A stretch of 64,000 nucleotides of DNA from Phoenix dactylifera (GCF_009389715.1 NC_052405.1:9031194-9095193), one strand, 5' to 3'; shown: positions 26,467-38,900, counted from the stretch's first letter. Made by a program: numbers and translations. Notes: a model not told the origin generated them from the sequence alone.

Positions 26467-27485
26467 TCACACTATATTCCCAGCTTCTACATGCTTTGAG
26501 GAACTGAAGCTGAGGTGGTCCTCTTCACCATAGGGACCATGCGCTGGAGTAGTTGATGGAGATGGAATGCAAGAGTACCAATTGGACCAGTAAAGGTAAT
26601 TGAAGAAATTAAGGAGGCTGAGGGCTGCGAGGAGCCAATAGAAGTAGTCCAGCCTATCCTTGTTGAGGTCGTTGTCACTGAGCCAGCCACCCTTTGATGA
26701 GCTTGAGGTGATCTTGTTCGCCAGTGAGACTAAAAGCGAGCTTAAGAAGAATCCAAATGAGTAGGAGCAATAGGTCATGGCTGTCAAAAAGGATTGCATC
26801 CCAGCCGATGACTGCTTGTAGAAGAACTCGATGAGGCCCACAGCTGTGAACATCTCTGAGAGTCCAAAGATGAGGAACTGTGGGGCTATCCAAAAGACGG
26901 ACAGAAGCTTATCCGAACCAATAGCCACCTCCCTTCTCTTCTTCTCCACCAAGGCTGCCGCAACCATCGAGAAGGTCACGGTGCAGAGGCCGATGCCAAT
27001 GCGTTGGAGAGGAGTGATCCCTGATTCCTTTCCAGTGAGCCTTCGAGCTAGAGGGACAAAGCAGATCTCATACAGGGGGACGAGAACAATAAGAATGATG
27101 TAAGGGATGGATTGGAGAGAAGCAGGAGGGATATGGAAGGATTTCGTGAGTTGGGTGTTCATGGCACTTCCTTGTTGGACTGAGAAGGTCTGAAGTTGAG
27201 CTAATACTGTGTTGAAGATAATGGTGCATGCGAAGATAGGGATCACCGAGAGGATTATCTTCACCTGCTCAACTTCAGTAATGGTGCACAGCCTCCATGG
27301 GCTCTCCTTCATGTTAGAATCATCTTGAACTTTGATGCAGGCCTTGTCCAGAAACCTGCATTTATATCAAAATAATAATGAGTATGGAAGTTACAGATCT
27401 TGTAGTTAAAGAAATTAGCCAGCCTACTTCCTCCTTCTCTCTTCAAAACAGCCATGTTATTATACATCCAATGAAACATATATAT

Positions 27486-27520
<35 letters not shown>

Positions 27521-28300
27521 AGCCTATTCTAAAGCTATCTGCATGAGCAGTAAAGCCCTAAATCCAAATGGATGCAACTGAGCTCGTGACATCTAAACTA
27601 TCCTGTCTTCAATTGTTAATACCAGTGGGTTTAAATAATTCAAGGGACACCTCTTAATCTTTGTTCGTGTGGGCACTGCTCTATGAGGGATTTATATTAT
27701 ATATAGAATTGCAGACCTGAATTTGTCGGTGTGTCGGAGGCCACCACCGACTACAAGGCGATCAGGTGCATTGTTTCGGCACTGGCGAAGCATTTCAGAG
27801 CTAGATGGACAGACTTGCTTTCTTTTAGTAATCGCAGCTACGAAGACCTGCAAAATTTTTAATACCAAACTATATTAGATACCATAGCAAATGGATCTGA
27901 GGATAAGAATATGCATAGAGTTTAAATTTTCTTATTTTGAATAAAGTTGGTAGAAAGAAGATAGTGTTTTAGAAGTCTTAAATCTTAACTAAACAGCATA
28001 CACACTTCGATGTTTGTTTATTTATTTATATAGGATGCTTCTAATTAATCCTAGAAATCAGACACCCAAACTATTCGCTCAGCAAATTTTAGACCCTTCT
28101 CCATCAGCAGAAACAGAGGTCTAGCAAGAAATAGAAGGTGGCTATTTTAATAATCATTAGAGGGGGGAATTTATATATAATGAAAGTTAATCTTTCTTGA
28201 CATAGAATAATCCTGTAAACCGACCTACATTTTATTTAGACTAAAATAGACCTGTGTCGTCATCAACAGCCTAAGCATGTCTACAATCAACATATATATA

Positions 28301-28381
<81 letters not shown>

Positions 28382-30603
28382 GAGCTTTCATGTAAGTACA
28401 AACTTAAGGACTCAAGAGAAGCATGCTCATGACTTTCTACTGTTTGACCATTAAAAAAATATCAATCAGCACAAAAACCACCTATAATTGAATATAATAT
28501 CCTTGAAAGTGATGGAAATTTGTTCACAACAGGCTTAAAGTAATTTATATGACACAATCAAGCAATCACAGTGAACACTAATGCAAGTAGACAAGCAGGC
28601 AGCATGACCAATTAAAGAGGTACTAATTTATTTGTTAATTCCAGGATTTCTGAGTAAGATAGAAGATGATATCCATTAGTTTCGAGGAAATAACAAGGCA
28701 ACTAGTTTGACTAAGCACAGTAGCACCAAAAAGATATTCCTTAGATTCTTGAGCAACAACCTAGAAGAATTATCCACTCACCATGAGTAATTATAGAACA
28801 ATTGCAATCATATTAAGCACTTTACTCTCAAAGAGTACACCTCATGGAAATTTGTGGACCTAACGCCCAGGATAACATGAGTACCATCATAATAGCCCAC
28901 TTACTGGGGGTAATCATATCATGTTTTCTTTGCTTACCACCAGAATTTTCTTAGAAGGAATCAATCTGGGACATCCAATTGCTTTGACAACATCTTGGAT
29001 GATCAGAAAAGAAGAAGAAATCGTTATCGAATTACCTGCTAATAATTGAAACTGTAGGTACTGTGCAATATAACAACTAAGAAGCCCTGCCAATTATCTT
29101 ATGAAGCCAATGAGTGAAGAGAAGGGAAAGCAATGATATTGAAACTTACTCTTGCAATTGGGGTAAAGATGCTGCCCTGAGGTGGCTTGTTCCTATAGAA
29201 GAGCATACCAGATATCAAGCTGATAAGGGCCATTGCCATGGCAGCTGCCGACACACCGAAACCAACATCCATCCCGGATCGAGTCTGAACCCAAACGAGC
29301 AAGGTGAGAGCAATGAGCTCACCAACACAGAAGCTGAAGTAGGCTGTGTTGAAGTAGGTTGAGAGCTTCCTCGACTGTTTTGGGTCATCCTTCCTGAACT
29401 GGTCAGCACCATGGGCAATCATGTTAGGCTTCAGGCACCCACTCCCTAAGGCCACCAGGTAGAGAGCAATGAAGAATATAGTGGCCTTGAAGCCTCTGGC
29501 CTCCATGCAATGCTCTTCTTTGGACATCATGCTGCATTGAGGTGGCCTCAGCTGGGGGAGATGCGCTTGGACTGCTAGTAGTATGAATCCCTGGATAAAA
29601 TCAGCACATATACCCATGATGTCAGGGAAAGGATAGCTTCTTTTCCCCCTTGTTACCTCCCATTTTCTTTTCTCCTCTCTTGATACTTGGTTTATTTATT
29701 TTATATTTTGAAAAGAATTTGGCTACAAAGTTTTTCTTTAGTGGGTGCTCATTAAAATTTTTTTTTTTTCATACCTTGATTATATATATATATATATATA
29801 TGAATTTTGAAAGCTGGCAATTTCCTTTGATGGTTTTATTCCTTTTCTTCGCCTTTCTCAAGTGACGAGGGAAGGACTAAGAAAATTTCATTATATTTGT
29901 CTCCTTAATAACAGCCTGCAGATTCTTCTTCTTATCTATCTCTGTCCTGCTTGCTCAATTTGATGTTCATGTAGACAAGAAGCAGTGGGATTGGATGTCT
30001 AAGTACAATTCAGTGAAAAAGAGAGACGCATGACTTACTGAGAGCTCCACAAATCCAAATATCAACATGGTCCAGAAGCTCCCCAGATAAGAATCCGAAA
30101 GGAATCCCCCAAGCAGAGACAGGAGAAAGATAGTCCCTACGAAGTTGGTGACTATGTTTGCGGATTTCGACAGAGGAAAGTGCATCTCATTGAACACATA
30201 TGTTATGAGGTTGTTCCCCACAGCAGCAATTGCCATGATTTCAAATGCTTGAATGCCTGGAAAAGCAAAAGCAGGAGCAAGCAAGATGTTTTGATATATG
30301 TAATCTGCCATCTTAATTCCAAAAACATTAAACTTAAAGAAAATGGAGAACTTTAAAAAAGAGATGGGAAAAAATCCCAGGTAACTGAAATTGCCCATAC
30401 AAGAGTGTTTCAGCATATTGACCCTCAAATAACCCAACAAATGAATTAAAAATAATGCACATACGCTCATTAAATACAATTGCATAAGCTTAGGAGCCTT
30501 TTTTTATGCAAAGAAGAATTCAATAGCCTTCGAGAAAAAATAGCAGTTAGAATACCAGTCAAAATTCAGACTGTGTGTGGGCACAGAGAGAGAGAGAGAG
30601 AGA

Positions 30604-30643
<40 letters not shown>

Positions 30644-30770
30644 TACCTAAAACGAAGACAGCAGCTTTCATGCCACCATGCTTGGGCTTGCAGGGCTTGC
30701 CTCTCCAATCAACAGAGACCACGGCAAGCACCGAGTCCCCTTTGAAATTTTGTCTCGTCTCAGCGTCCAT
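26467..30770 (-). CDS. NRT1/PTR family transporter, NPF4.3/NPF4.4 type, complete
   Basis: Five minus-strand exons (30770-30647, 30256-30039, 29590-29150, 27847-27717, 27355-26467) join in phase to 600 residues, the normal size for this 12-helix major-facilitator family. The first ATG in frame is at 30770 (MDAETRQNFKGD); longer upstream frames lack an ATG. Near-identical blocks to remembered Arabidopsis NPF4.3 include NNLITYVFNEMHFPLSKSAN, FKATIFFIALYLVALGSGCL, FRFLDKACIK and MNTQLTKSFHIPPASLQSIP. Exon 4 and the start of exon 5 encode the long cytosolic loop between helices 6 and 7. NPF4 members at the plasma membrane include transporters of nitrate, abscisic acid or gibberellin; the substrate here cannot be read from sequence. 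The ExxE[R/K] motif of helix 1 is altered (GIQAFEIMAI). Intron 1 begins next to a compound microsatellite. Confidence 0.95.
27489..27519. repeat. (GA)n microsatellite in NPF intron 4
   Basis: An uninterrupted GA run within the intron between NPF exons 4 and 5. No effect on splicing can be inferred. Confidence 0.95.
28292..28379. repeat. (AT)n microsatellite in NPF intron 3
   Basis: A long run of about 40 AT units with one AATA interruption near its left end. It lies inside the 1.3 kb third intron. Confidence 0.95.
30585..30643. repeat. Compound (AG)(AC)(AG) microsatellite at the NPF intron 1 donor
   Basis: Sixteen bases of AG repeat, about 18 of AC and about 24 of AG lie back to back. On the transcribed strand this reads CT, GT, CT. 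It starts three to four bases after the GTAT donor at 30646, so the first intron opens with a CT/GT-rich tract. Confidence 0.93.
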
Positions 30771-30920
30771 ATCCTCTTCCTCACACACAAATGCACGCAC
30801 ACACTCTCTCCTTCTATTTGGCTCAGGTGGGGAGAATCTCTTGGAAAGCTCACAAACAACTATACAGCCAAAGCTCTGCTTCCAAGAGAACTTGGGTAAA
30901 TCCAAGGCAAGTTGATGCTC

Positions 30921-30929
30921 TTATTTATA
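30921..30929 (-). promoter_or_regulatory. TATA box of the NPF gene
   Basis: On the minus strand the sequence reads TTATAAATAA. It lies about 150 bases upstream of the NPF start codon, placing a transcription start near 30890 and a 5' UTR of about 120 bases. Assignment rests on motif and position only. Confidence 0.55.
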
Positions 30930-30943
30930 ATGGTTAGCTGGGG

Positions 30944-30968
30944 AGGGGGAGGGAGGGAGGGAGAGAGG

Positions 30969-31000
<32 letters not shown>
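30944..31000. repeat. (GGGA)n(GA)n tract upstream of the NPF promoter
   Basis: A purine-only run, GGGA units passing into GA, ends at 31000. It lies 15 to 70 bases upstream of the predicted TATA box. GA/CT tracts are common in plant core promoters, so a regulatory role is possible but not shown. Confidence 0.85.
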
Positions 31001-31153
31001 TGTTATGGTTGGTGGTGATGTGCTTTAGGCCATGGTGAAGGGAATGATGGTTGTGAACAGCCACTGGATAGTGCAAGTCTCTGTTGGAGGGTCAGAGTTT
31101 GTTATGCTTTAGAGAGAGCAAAGCGAGGAGGACAGCAGAAGACGGGTCTTCCA

Positions 31154-31411
31154 CATAGAAAATCTTGGAGTTGGAGAGCTTATTAAATCCACCTCTCACC
31201 CATGTCTTGTATCAATCATCTGCTTTTCTTATTCTCTTAATATGAACTAAATAATGATTAACAATAAATTAACACTTGGCTCCGGCATAGAAAATCTTGG
31301 AATTGGACAGCTTTATTAAATCCATTTCACTCGTATCTCTTAGCAATCATCTGTTGTTCTTATTAACCTTCAATATGAACTAAAATTTGATGAAAAACTA
31401 ACACTTGGTGT
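31154..31411. repeat. Tandem duplication, unit about 132 bp, upstream of NPF
   Basis: The unit beginning CATAGAAAATCTTGGAGTTG at 31154 repeats from 31286 with scattered differences. Both copies contain AATCATCTG, AATATGAACTAAA and end near AACACTTGG. The pair sits about 390-640 bases upstream of the NPF start codon, so it may duplicate promoter sequence. Confidence 0.8.
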
Positions 31412-31464
31412 TGGTGGTGATGTGGGAGGCAGAAAGTTGGTCTTTACCATGGAACCAATATGAT

Positions 31465-31705
31465 ATGCTCGTACATTAAATAATTGAGTTGATCATGATA
31501 CGCGCATATCTACAGGCACACATGAATAATATGTACATAAATATTATATACACGTAGCCCTAATACATAATTTTATATGTAATAAGATGCACGTACATAT
31601 GCTCGTACATTAAATAATTGAGTTCATGATACACACGTGTCTACAAGCACGCATAAATAACCCTAATACATATTTTTATATGTACCAAGATGCACGTATG
31701 TATCG
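31465..31705. repeat. Second tandem duplication, units about 134 and 105 bp
   Basis: The unit beginning ATGCTCGTACATTAAATAAT at 31465 repeats from 31599. Both copies continue through TGATAC, a TCTACARGCAC stretch, CCCTAATACATA and AAGATGCACGTA. The second copy has lost about 25 bases. The unit is unrelated to the duplication just before it. Confidence 0.8.
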
Positions 31706-32027
31706 ATTAAAAATTTAGAAGAAAAAAAATGCATGCAGATGAAGTAAATTATTTTTCTGTACAATACTTTTGCTCAAAAAGTATATACCGATCGTATCAT
31801 GACCCGATGATGTACATGATCTAATATTGTGGCAGCCAAGAAGGTGTCTAACTTGGAACACGAATCTATGTTGCTACTTATTAATCTAAACAGTAATACA
31901 GGTTAGAACAGTTAGTTTAATTTTATTTATTTTTTTTTTTGCGAAAAAGTTAGTGGTGAAAAGATAATATGAATAAGATAAAGAAATGCGTGACAATGTG
32001 GCAATAGATGTTGAATGTTGTGCACAG

Positions 32028-32413
32028 TGTGAGGACTTGTGCGGGTATGTATTTAGTCCCACATTGATTATTTGCTGGATAGATCTTGGGTATTTATAGA
32101 AACTCAAATAATACCTTCCGTCTAGCCATTTTGAATTAGGTCCTGAGTTGTTACAAGTAGTATCAAAGCGGACCTGGCTAATAACCTATATGGACTGAGG
32201 GACACTGCAGCACGAATCTATTACGGCTGACCACGGGCAGCCTGACGAAGACGTCAGGGCTTGAACGGAGAAAGTATATGAGGACCAATGCAAGTGTGTA
32301 TTTAGGTCTATATCGGTTATTTGCTGGGTAGATCTTAGGTACTTATACATGATCAAAAAATCCAAATAATATCTTTCAGTTTGCCATTTTAGATGATGTT
32401 CTGGGATGTTACA
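32028..32413 (+). mobile_element. TRIM-type element with two short LTRs
   Basis: The first LTR is 32028-32155 (TGTGAGGACTTGTGCGGGTA ... GAGTTGTTACA) and the second is 32277-32413 (TATGAGGACC ... GATGTTACA). Right after LTR1 comes TATCAAAGC, close to the initiator-methionine primer-binding site TGGTATCAGAGC. Only about 120 bases lie between the LTRs, with no coding capacity. This is the layout of a terminal-repeat retrotransposon in miniature, which needs enzymes from another element to move. Flanks CACAG/CACAT match at four of five positions. Confidence 0.8.
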
Positions 32414-35400
32414 CACATAAACTCTACTTACATGTTCACACGCGACATGCAGAAAGATATACATATAAATTTGTGCTATCCAAAACTGTTCATTGTCAAC
32501 TCTCGGGTTTGTCGATACATGCATGGGTTTTATTTTCTATTAACAACGTGCTTACGTTGTGCTCCTGCTGCTGTAACGAGAATGCATTAACTGTTTGTTA
32601 ATTCATTAATTGATTCTAAATGTTTCAGCTGCTAAGAAATGGATTGTTAAAATATATCAGGCACAACATTTTTATCTTAGAATGTAAAGTTAGGTGCAGT
32701 TTCTTTTGAGAAAATAATCTCTACTATTATGAAGTATGTGTTATTTATTTCAATTTATATATCAAGGTAGAGAAACAAAAAGATCACGCAAACTGAAACT
32801 ATGTAATGCATCTATTAGATGAGGATTTCAATCACTTATATGATCTTTTACATGGCCACTCATCCATGCTTTCTCTTGTATGCGTTACAAGTGTTCTCAG
32901 GAGCCAATCTCCCAGAAGAATTCTAACAGTTTATCCTGACCTTTTAAAAGTCGTGTGTGAACAGTGAGGACTCCCCTCTCCTGTCCACTATTGTTGGCCG
33001 GCACCTTTGCACTCTCTTTTCCATTGTCTTCTCGGTTACATCTACCATCTTTTTTTTTTCCATGGGAGGGGATCACGTATTTTCTCCGTAATCTCCCCGT
33101 TTGTATCCTTGAATTAGCATGTGGAGGGTTAGATCATAGTTTCTAGACCTCTCGCCAGCCCATTCTTCAAGTTGTAGCTGCAGAGAAGCTTTTGGCACAG
33201 ATTCATATCCCAAGGGACTTTGTTCCTGAGCCTTGGCATCTAATGATACAAAAGAAGGGCTCAGAGCTCTGCGTTTGGGAATATTGTCTCGATAGAGAAT
33301 CTATTTGTCAAGTGGTGTGATGTCCCATTCATAAATTTGGTCACATTTTCCATCAGAAAAAATAATGAAAAAAAAAAGAGAAGTTCGTAGATTAATTTGA
33401 TCACCTCTCCTAGGAAGGTGTTACGGAGATATGCGATACTTTCTCTCCTTATTTTATTTCATCTCAACTTGAAAGGTGAAGCAACAAATCCAATGCATAA
33501 TCGGGAAGCTGTACTGCTTGAGGGCGATTCGACGATGGTTATTAGCTGAATCTAACAGAGCGCAAGCGGTGTGGGCGATTACCATGCACTGAGATATTCT
33601 TTGGGTTGGGAAGAGAGAGCTGCCTAGTGTATTCTGAGTAGTCAGACTCTCTTATCAACATGTGATAATAGGAGTCAGACTAATTTAAAATTATATGATA
33701 ACAGAAGTCGACCTCATCCGACCTCATACAGTGTTTCCTTATCTAAACAGGTTTTTGAGTTGTAACTAGTTACTCTCACCATTATATAATACATAATAAA
33801 GGCAAAACCTCACCGTGGAGCATGGCTGAGGTGTTCATTGTTCAGATTTTGTATTTCTTTTTTTTCCTTAGGTTCAAAACCTCAACAATCAATACCATAT
33901 GGTACATCCGTTTCAGCAAAAAAAAAAGAAAAGAAAAAAAAAAAACTCAGGACAACCTTCTGAATTATTGGCTATTAGTGCTGAGTACTCCAGTGAATCG
34001 TAGCATGACCTCATATGTTCTCTGTGTACACTGATGGATCCTTCTACATCAAAAAAGCTCTCGTGCCGAAAAAGAAAAGGTTCGAATCTTCAAATGGCTA
34101 ATGAGGAGGCATAAACACTGACACATGATGTTTTTTTCTACCCTTGCTTATTTTACTGATGTTGAAAACATCAGTAAAAGAATCAATGATCTTTTTACAA
34201 ACTTCACCAACCAACCCCTGAAGCATTGGTTGGTACTTAATGGTGCTGAACTAAAGCTGCTGCTCTTGCTCCTACTAAGTAAATATAGCATCACCATCAC
34301 TTCCATTTACAGCTATTTTCCACCACCACCACCACCACCACCACCACCACCCTCCTTGGTTGTCGTTGGCATGTCTTTGTTTGCCAATTACTGCCCACTA
34401 TTTAGTGGTCCTATCTTACCAGTTTACCACTTCACCACTTCTGCTGTTGCCCTGCCAACTGCTATAGCACCACCCTAGTCCCACACAATTGCAATGCCAT
34501 GGTCATCATAGAATACAATCTCATAATTAAGTTTATATATATATATATATAGATGTATAAAGCATGAAACATGGGCCCCACCGATAAGACATGGGCTTAT
34601 AGATGGGCCCAGTGGGCCTTCCTTTTAAAAAGTCAAATTCGACTTACAAAAGTCAGCAGTTGGACTCTTCTTAGCTGGATAAGATGACTGCCCTCAAATC
34701 ATAGTCCATGGATTGCGGAATCAGGACCCTCCATGCCCTAAATTTGGACCGTAGTGTCCGAAGGATAGGTGTGCCCGCACGATCGGTGGGTCAGGTGGGC
34801 CCAATTCATGCCCAGCCCAAATCGGGTGGATGAGAAGGCCATGCCGGCATCAAGTGTCCGGTCGAAATGCTGCAGTGTTGGCGATGGCTCGGTATGGCTG
34901 TAGTAAATGAAACATCTGATGCACATGATCATGTGGGGCATGTAACCCTAATAATCCTCACAGCATGGTGAGTGGTTGTAAAGTAGAAGGCTCCAATTAC
35001 CCCATTTTGCTTCCTTGGGTCAAGAAGGCAAAACCTGGGATACCAACTCATAAGGAAATGGATACATGAACACATTGTTTTGGTGAAGTCATTCACTTCG
35101 TATTTGTCTCTCTCCAAAATCTATGTAAATCAAGATAAGAGTGCATCTATCAGAAAAAAAAAAAAGAAAAGAAAAGGGCAAAAAAGGAGAGTATGTTTAT
35201 GAATTACCTTTTCACAAAAGACAAAAGTTTAATTATTTGCCATTGTGTGATCCATGGACCAACCTTCTGTGAAAACTAGAAAGAATATTCTTCCTTTCTG
35301 TCTCACTTGTGTAGCTATGCAGTTATGTTAGGCTAGTCTTGCACACGTAGCAATATAGGTTGAAGAGATGACCCGAGATGCTGGGAAAGCAAAGATTGAG

Positions 35401-35544
35401 AATAAAAAAGTGAGAAGAGAAATCTGGTAATCACAAACCGTGTCACAAATGTGCTGTGAAACATACCATGACAATAAGTCATAATATTGGTTCAAGATTG
35501 GACAGTAGATTTTCAGTCTCCCATCACCAATAGCTTGCGCATTG
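32414..35544. other. Intergenic stretch between two TRIM copies, no gene recognised
   Basis: No open frame here resembles a protein. It contains a (CCA)n run at 34321-34351, poly-A-rich tracts near 33370, 33925 and 35155, and a short (TA)n near 34535. The part 33640-33900 has a retroelement LTR look (ACCGTGGAGCATGGC followed by a pyrimidine tract), but ends could not be set. Confidence 0.4.
34321..34351. repeat. (CCA)n trinucleotide repeat
   Basis: About ten uninterrupted CCA/ACC units. It would read as poly-proline in one frame of a short open frame that has no other protein features, so it is treated as a simple repeat. Confidence 0.9.
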
Positions 35545-35976
35545 TGTAGACCCGTGCGGGCGTGTTTTTAGTCTCACATCGGTTATTCGCTGGATAGATT
35601 TGGATACTTGTACAGAATTAAAAAACCCAAATAATACATTCCGATTAGCCATTTTGGGCGAGGTCATAGGTTGTTACAAATCGTATCAGAGCGGACCCGA
35701 CTCATAACCTATGTGGACTAGAGAACGCTGCAATACGGATTCATTGGAGCTGACCACGGGTCAATCGTGGTATTTGTGATTATATTTGAATGAATTTGAA
35801 CTCTTAGCCTGACGAGGACGTCACGACTTGAATGGAGAGAGTATGTGAGGATCCGTGTGGGTATGTATTTAGTCACACATCGGTTATTCGTTAGGTAGAT
35901 CTTGGATACTTATACGGGATCAAGAAATCCAAATAATATCTTTCGACTAGCCATTTTGAGTAAAGTCTGCCCTACA
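35545..35976 (+). mobile_element. TRIM-type element, best-preserved copy
   Basis: LTR1 is 35545-35678 (TGTAGACCCGTGCGGGCG ... GGTTGTTACA) and LTR2 is 35844-35976 (TGTGAGGATCCGTGTGGG ... CTGCCCTACA). Both LTRs share TTAGTC, CACATCGGTTATTCG, TAGATYTTGGATACTT and GCCATTTTG. After LTR1, TCGTATCAGAGC (35681-35692) is one base off the usual initiator-methionine primer-binding site. A purine-rich GAATGGAGAGAGTA precedes LTR2. The internal 165 bases have no coding capacity. It is the same family as the copies at 20475 and 32028. Confidence 0.85.
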
Positions 35977-38900
35977 CAGTCTCTACATTGCTCAATCATC
36001 TGCTGTCTCGCGGAACATAAATGACTTGATGATAGGAGATGGACCTCTCCAACACAAGAAGAGGATTTTTAACTCCATAATAGTCTCTCGTATAAAAGGT
36101 ACTTTGAATTACGTCCCTAATAATGCCATGGACTTTACAAATTGATAGAACTCGTAGTCTTGCCATGATTACTTACCTAGCAATAACTCCAGAGTTTGCT
36201 TAATGGATGGATGCTCGCGCACTAAGACTATCACAAAGCAGGCATGATAATTTAAAATGAGCAAAATGAGATGAATATTCTGCAAACAGAAGGAGAAGGA
36301 ATAACAAAGGTGGTTTAAAATTAATAATGTCGACCAAAAATGGACTGATGTAGAGGAGATGCTGCACACAGGGTGAAGAAAACAGAGGAAGACTGATAAG
36401 AATTTAAAAATACTCTCTCAATTTCAGAGAACGGGAACCAGTGTAGAAACCACCAGCCAAGTAGAAACGTAGAATATTAAATATGAAAGGGATAAGGCTT
36501 ATCCGTGCTCATATCTCGGATCACATTGAAATCATTCCATTTTTTTATTGTTATCTTTGTCCTCTTCTGTTCGTTTGACAAACTGATGCAGCTCTGTTTG
36601 ACAAAAGGATGATGTTTCCTTCGTGTTTCTTCGCCATTTAAAAAAGAAGAAGAAGAAGAAGAAGCAAGTAGAGCATCATGTGCAAGTGTAATAATGTCCT
36701 CGCCTAATCTTTTTGCTGCTCTAGTCAACAAAAAGAGATGAAAGAGACTCCGGAATATTTTATTCCAAATGGAAGCTGAATTATAGCGTGGTAAGGCGTT
36801 GGCTTGGGTTATTCTAACTTGGAAGGATAGAAATGGTGGGGCTTTCCTCCTTCTTTTGTTGTGGTGTGCTAACCACCATCATTGCTACCTCTTTCCAAGT
36901 CAACACTAGTTTGAATTTTGCGACCTCTCATTAGGTTTAGAAAGTCTGCGGGGACTCATTTTTCCCCGCCCACTTAATCCAGACAAAAAGAAAGAAGTAG
37001 AAAATAAAAGCAAGCATTGGAGAAACAATTTTGCCGACCAAGAGCACTTTCCAGTATCCATTGCTTTGTTTGCCGAGAAAGTAGAGGCCAATTGGATTAA
37101 CCGGTCGTCAAGCACCACATAATAATGTATTCTTATAAATTTTTTTTTGTTTCTCTTGCTCTATGAGCCTCGGGTCCTGATGGATTCCCTGATAGTGCTC
37201 TGTCTTTCTAAGAAAAGTTCTATCCCTCTCAGACTCGTTTCATAATTTTCCACGTGAAGTGGCAGCCACTTGCACTAATGGAGTTCTCCGGGTGGCTTCC
37301 ACTTTGTGGTAGCATTGGGTTGGAGGAAACGATGCTGATCGAGCAAGTAAAAGAAGCAAGTAATTTAGTTGGATTGTCGAGACTTTGTGAAACAATCTAT
37401 GGCGTTAAGGTGGAAAACTTGACTCCATGCATGGGTGGGTCCTCTACATGTCGGAGTGCGTGCGATAGACAATAAAGATTCTGGACATTGCTCCTAGATT
37501 TGGCTGAGACTTGTCAACCACAATGGATTGATATCCAAGCGTGCCAACCCATCCTTGTTTGAAGATCTTGAGAGGCTTTCAACGCGCCATCCTTTCTCCA
37601 AAGGCGTTTGACCATTTGCCAAAGGTATCGGTAGTGCTGTACGTACCAAAACAACATAAGTTTTCCTTTTCCTCAAGTAAAGATGCATTATATCTATCCG
37701 CTATAAGTCTCCCTCAGAGTATCCATTTCAGAAAAGATACATATGTTAGTTTTGATTCGGCGGGTAACAATGGAAAGCATCCATTGGTGTTCTTGAGATT
37801 AGGTGTCACTTATGGCCCCATACCATGGTGTAAATTTAGCATGCATCTCTCTCTCTCTCTCTCTCTAAAGTCTCTTGGCCTGCACCTTGCTTTCAACGAG
37901 AATGTCACACAGAGAGAATAGGGGAAGGCAATTAAGCAATGTCGGACGCCTCCATTAAGCTAGCTAGGAGACCAAGGAAAGAGGTGGACCATTGTTTGGT
38001 CAAAGAAAGCACACTCCTATTAGGTTCTGAGAGTACGCTTTTGAACATTTGTGGAATAAACGTGGAGAGAAGGAGGAGAATGCATGTCGAACACTTACGT
38101 CCTTGTATTATAAAAAAGAGGATGTATCGAGACACCTGCTGGCCGTGTCGCGTCCTCTCATTGGCTGGATCTTGTGATACGTCACCACCTCCTGGATTTC
38201 CTATTTCTGTCGGTAGATTTTCTGAAGTGGTGTTGGGTCCCCTACCACTTACTGATCAAGCCACGTTGCTCCTCTTGGGATGCGACACCTGGCAGAAACA
38301 CCATCCTTCGTTTGCCGACAGCTTCCCCTACTTGTAGTCGTCGTTTCTCATTTGTATCTAATATTCGTAAGTGCATCAAAGTTGTTGATAGATTTATAGG
38401 TTCCAAATACGATATGGTTCCTGGAATAATTCAAGTGTATCGCATATGTACATCTTCCATCCTTCCTCTTTCTTGTTGGTGTCGTTGGCGTTGCTATGAG
38501 GCAAGATAATTGAAAGAGCATCATATACTTGGGTTACCATGGATATGCTATCTTTCTCTCAAAGAACAGTAGCATCGACATGCAACCTACTTGCCTGACA
38601 GTAGCTTGAAAAGACCCTGATGTTAATGAGTGTGTCTTGGAATTGCATATAAGTAAATATGCTTTATCTAAAGATCATCCTGTGGAGAGTCATTTCTTGC
38701 TAGTTTTAGCATCGACAAAGCATCCATCAAATTGGTTTTGTGATTTTCTATCACACAATGACTAAAGCATACCGATAGCCTTTCATCATTACCCTCCTCA
38801 TCCACTTACCACAGAACACCTCTGCACCTAGTTGATGAGGTTATTTTTTGCCCATCTAATCAGGCGAAAGGAAGGGTTCTGAAAGAACCCCGTGGATGAT

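Noticed and set aside
33640-33900. Possible copia-type LTR fragment
   Set aside because: A promoter-like and GTGGAGCATGGC-like stretch suggests an LTR end, but no TG...CA borders, partner LTR or primer-binding site could be found.
34125-34478. 117-codon frame containing a poly-proline run
   Set aside because: The proline run is the CCA microsatellite and the rest shows no family resemblance, codon bias or splice context.
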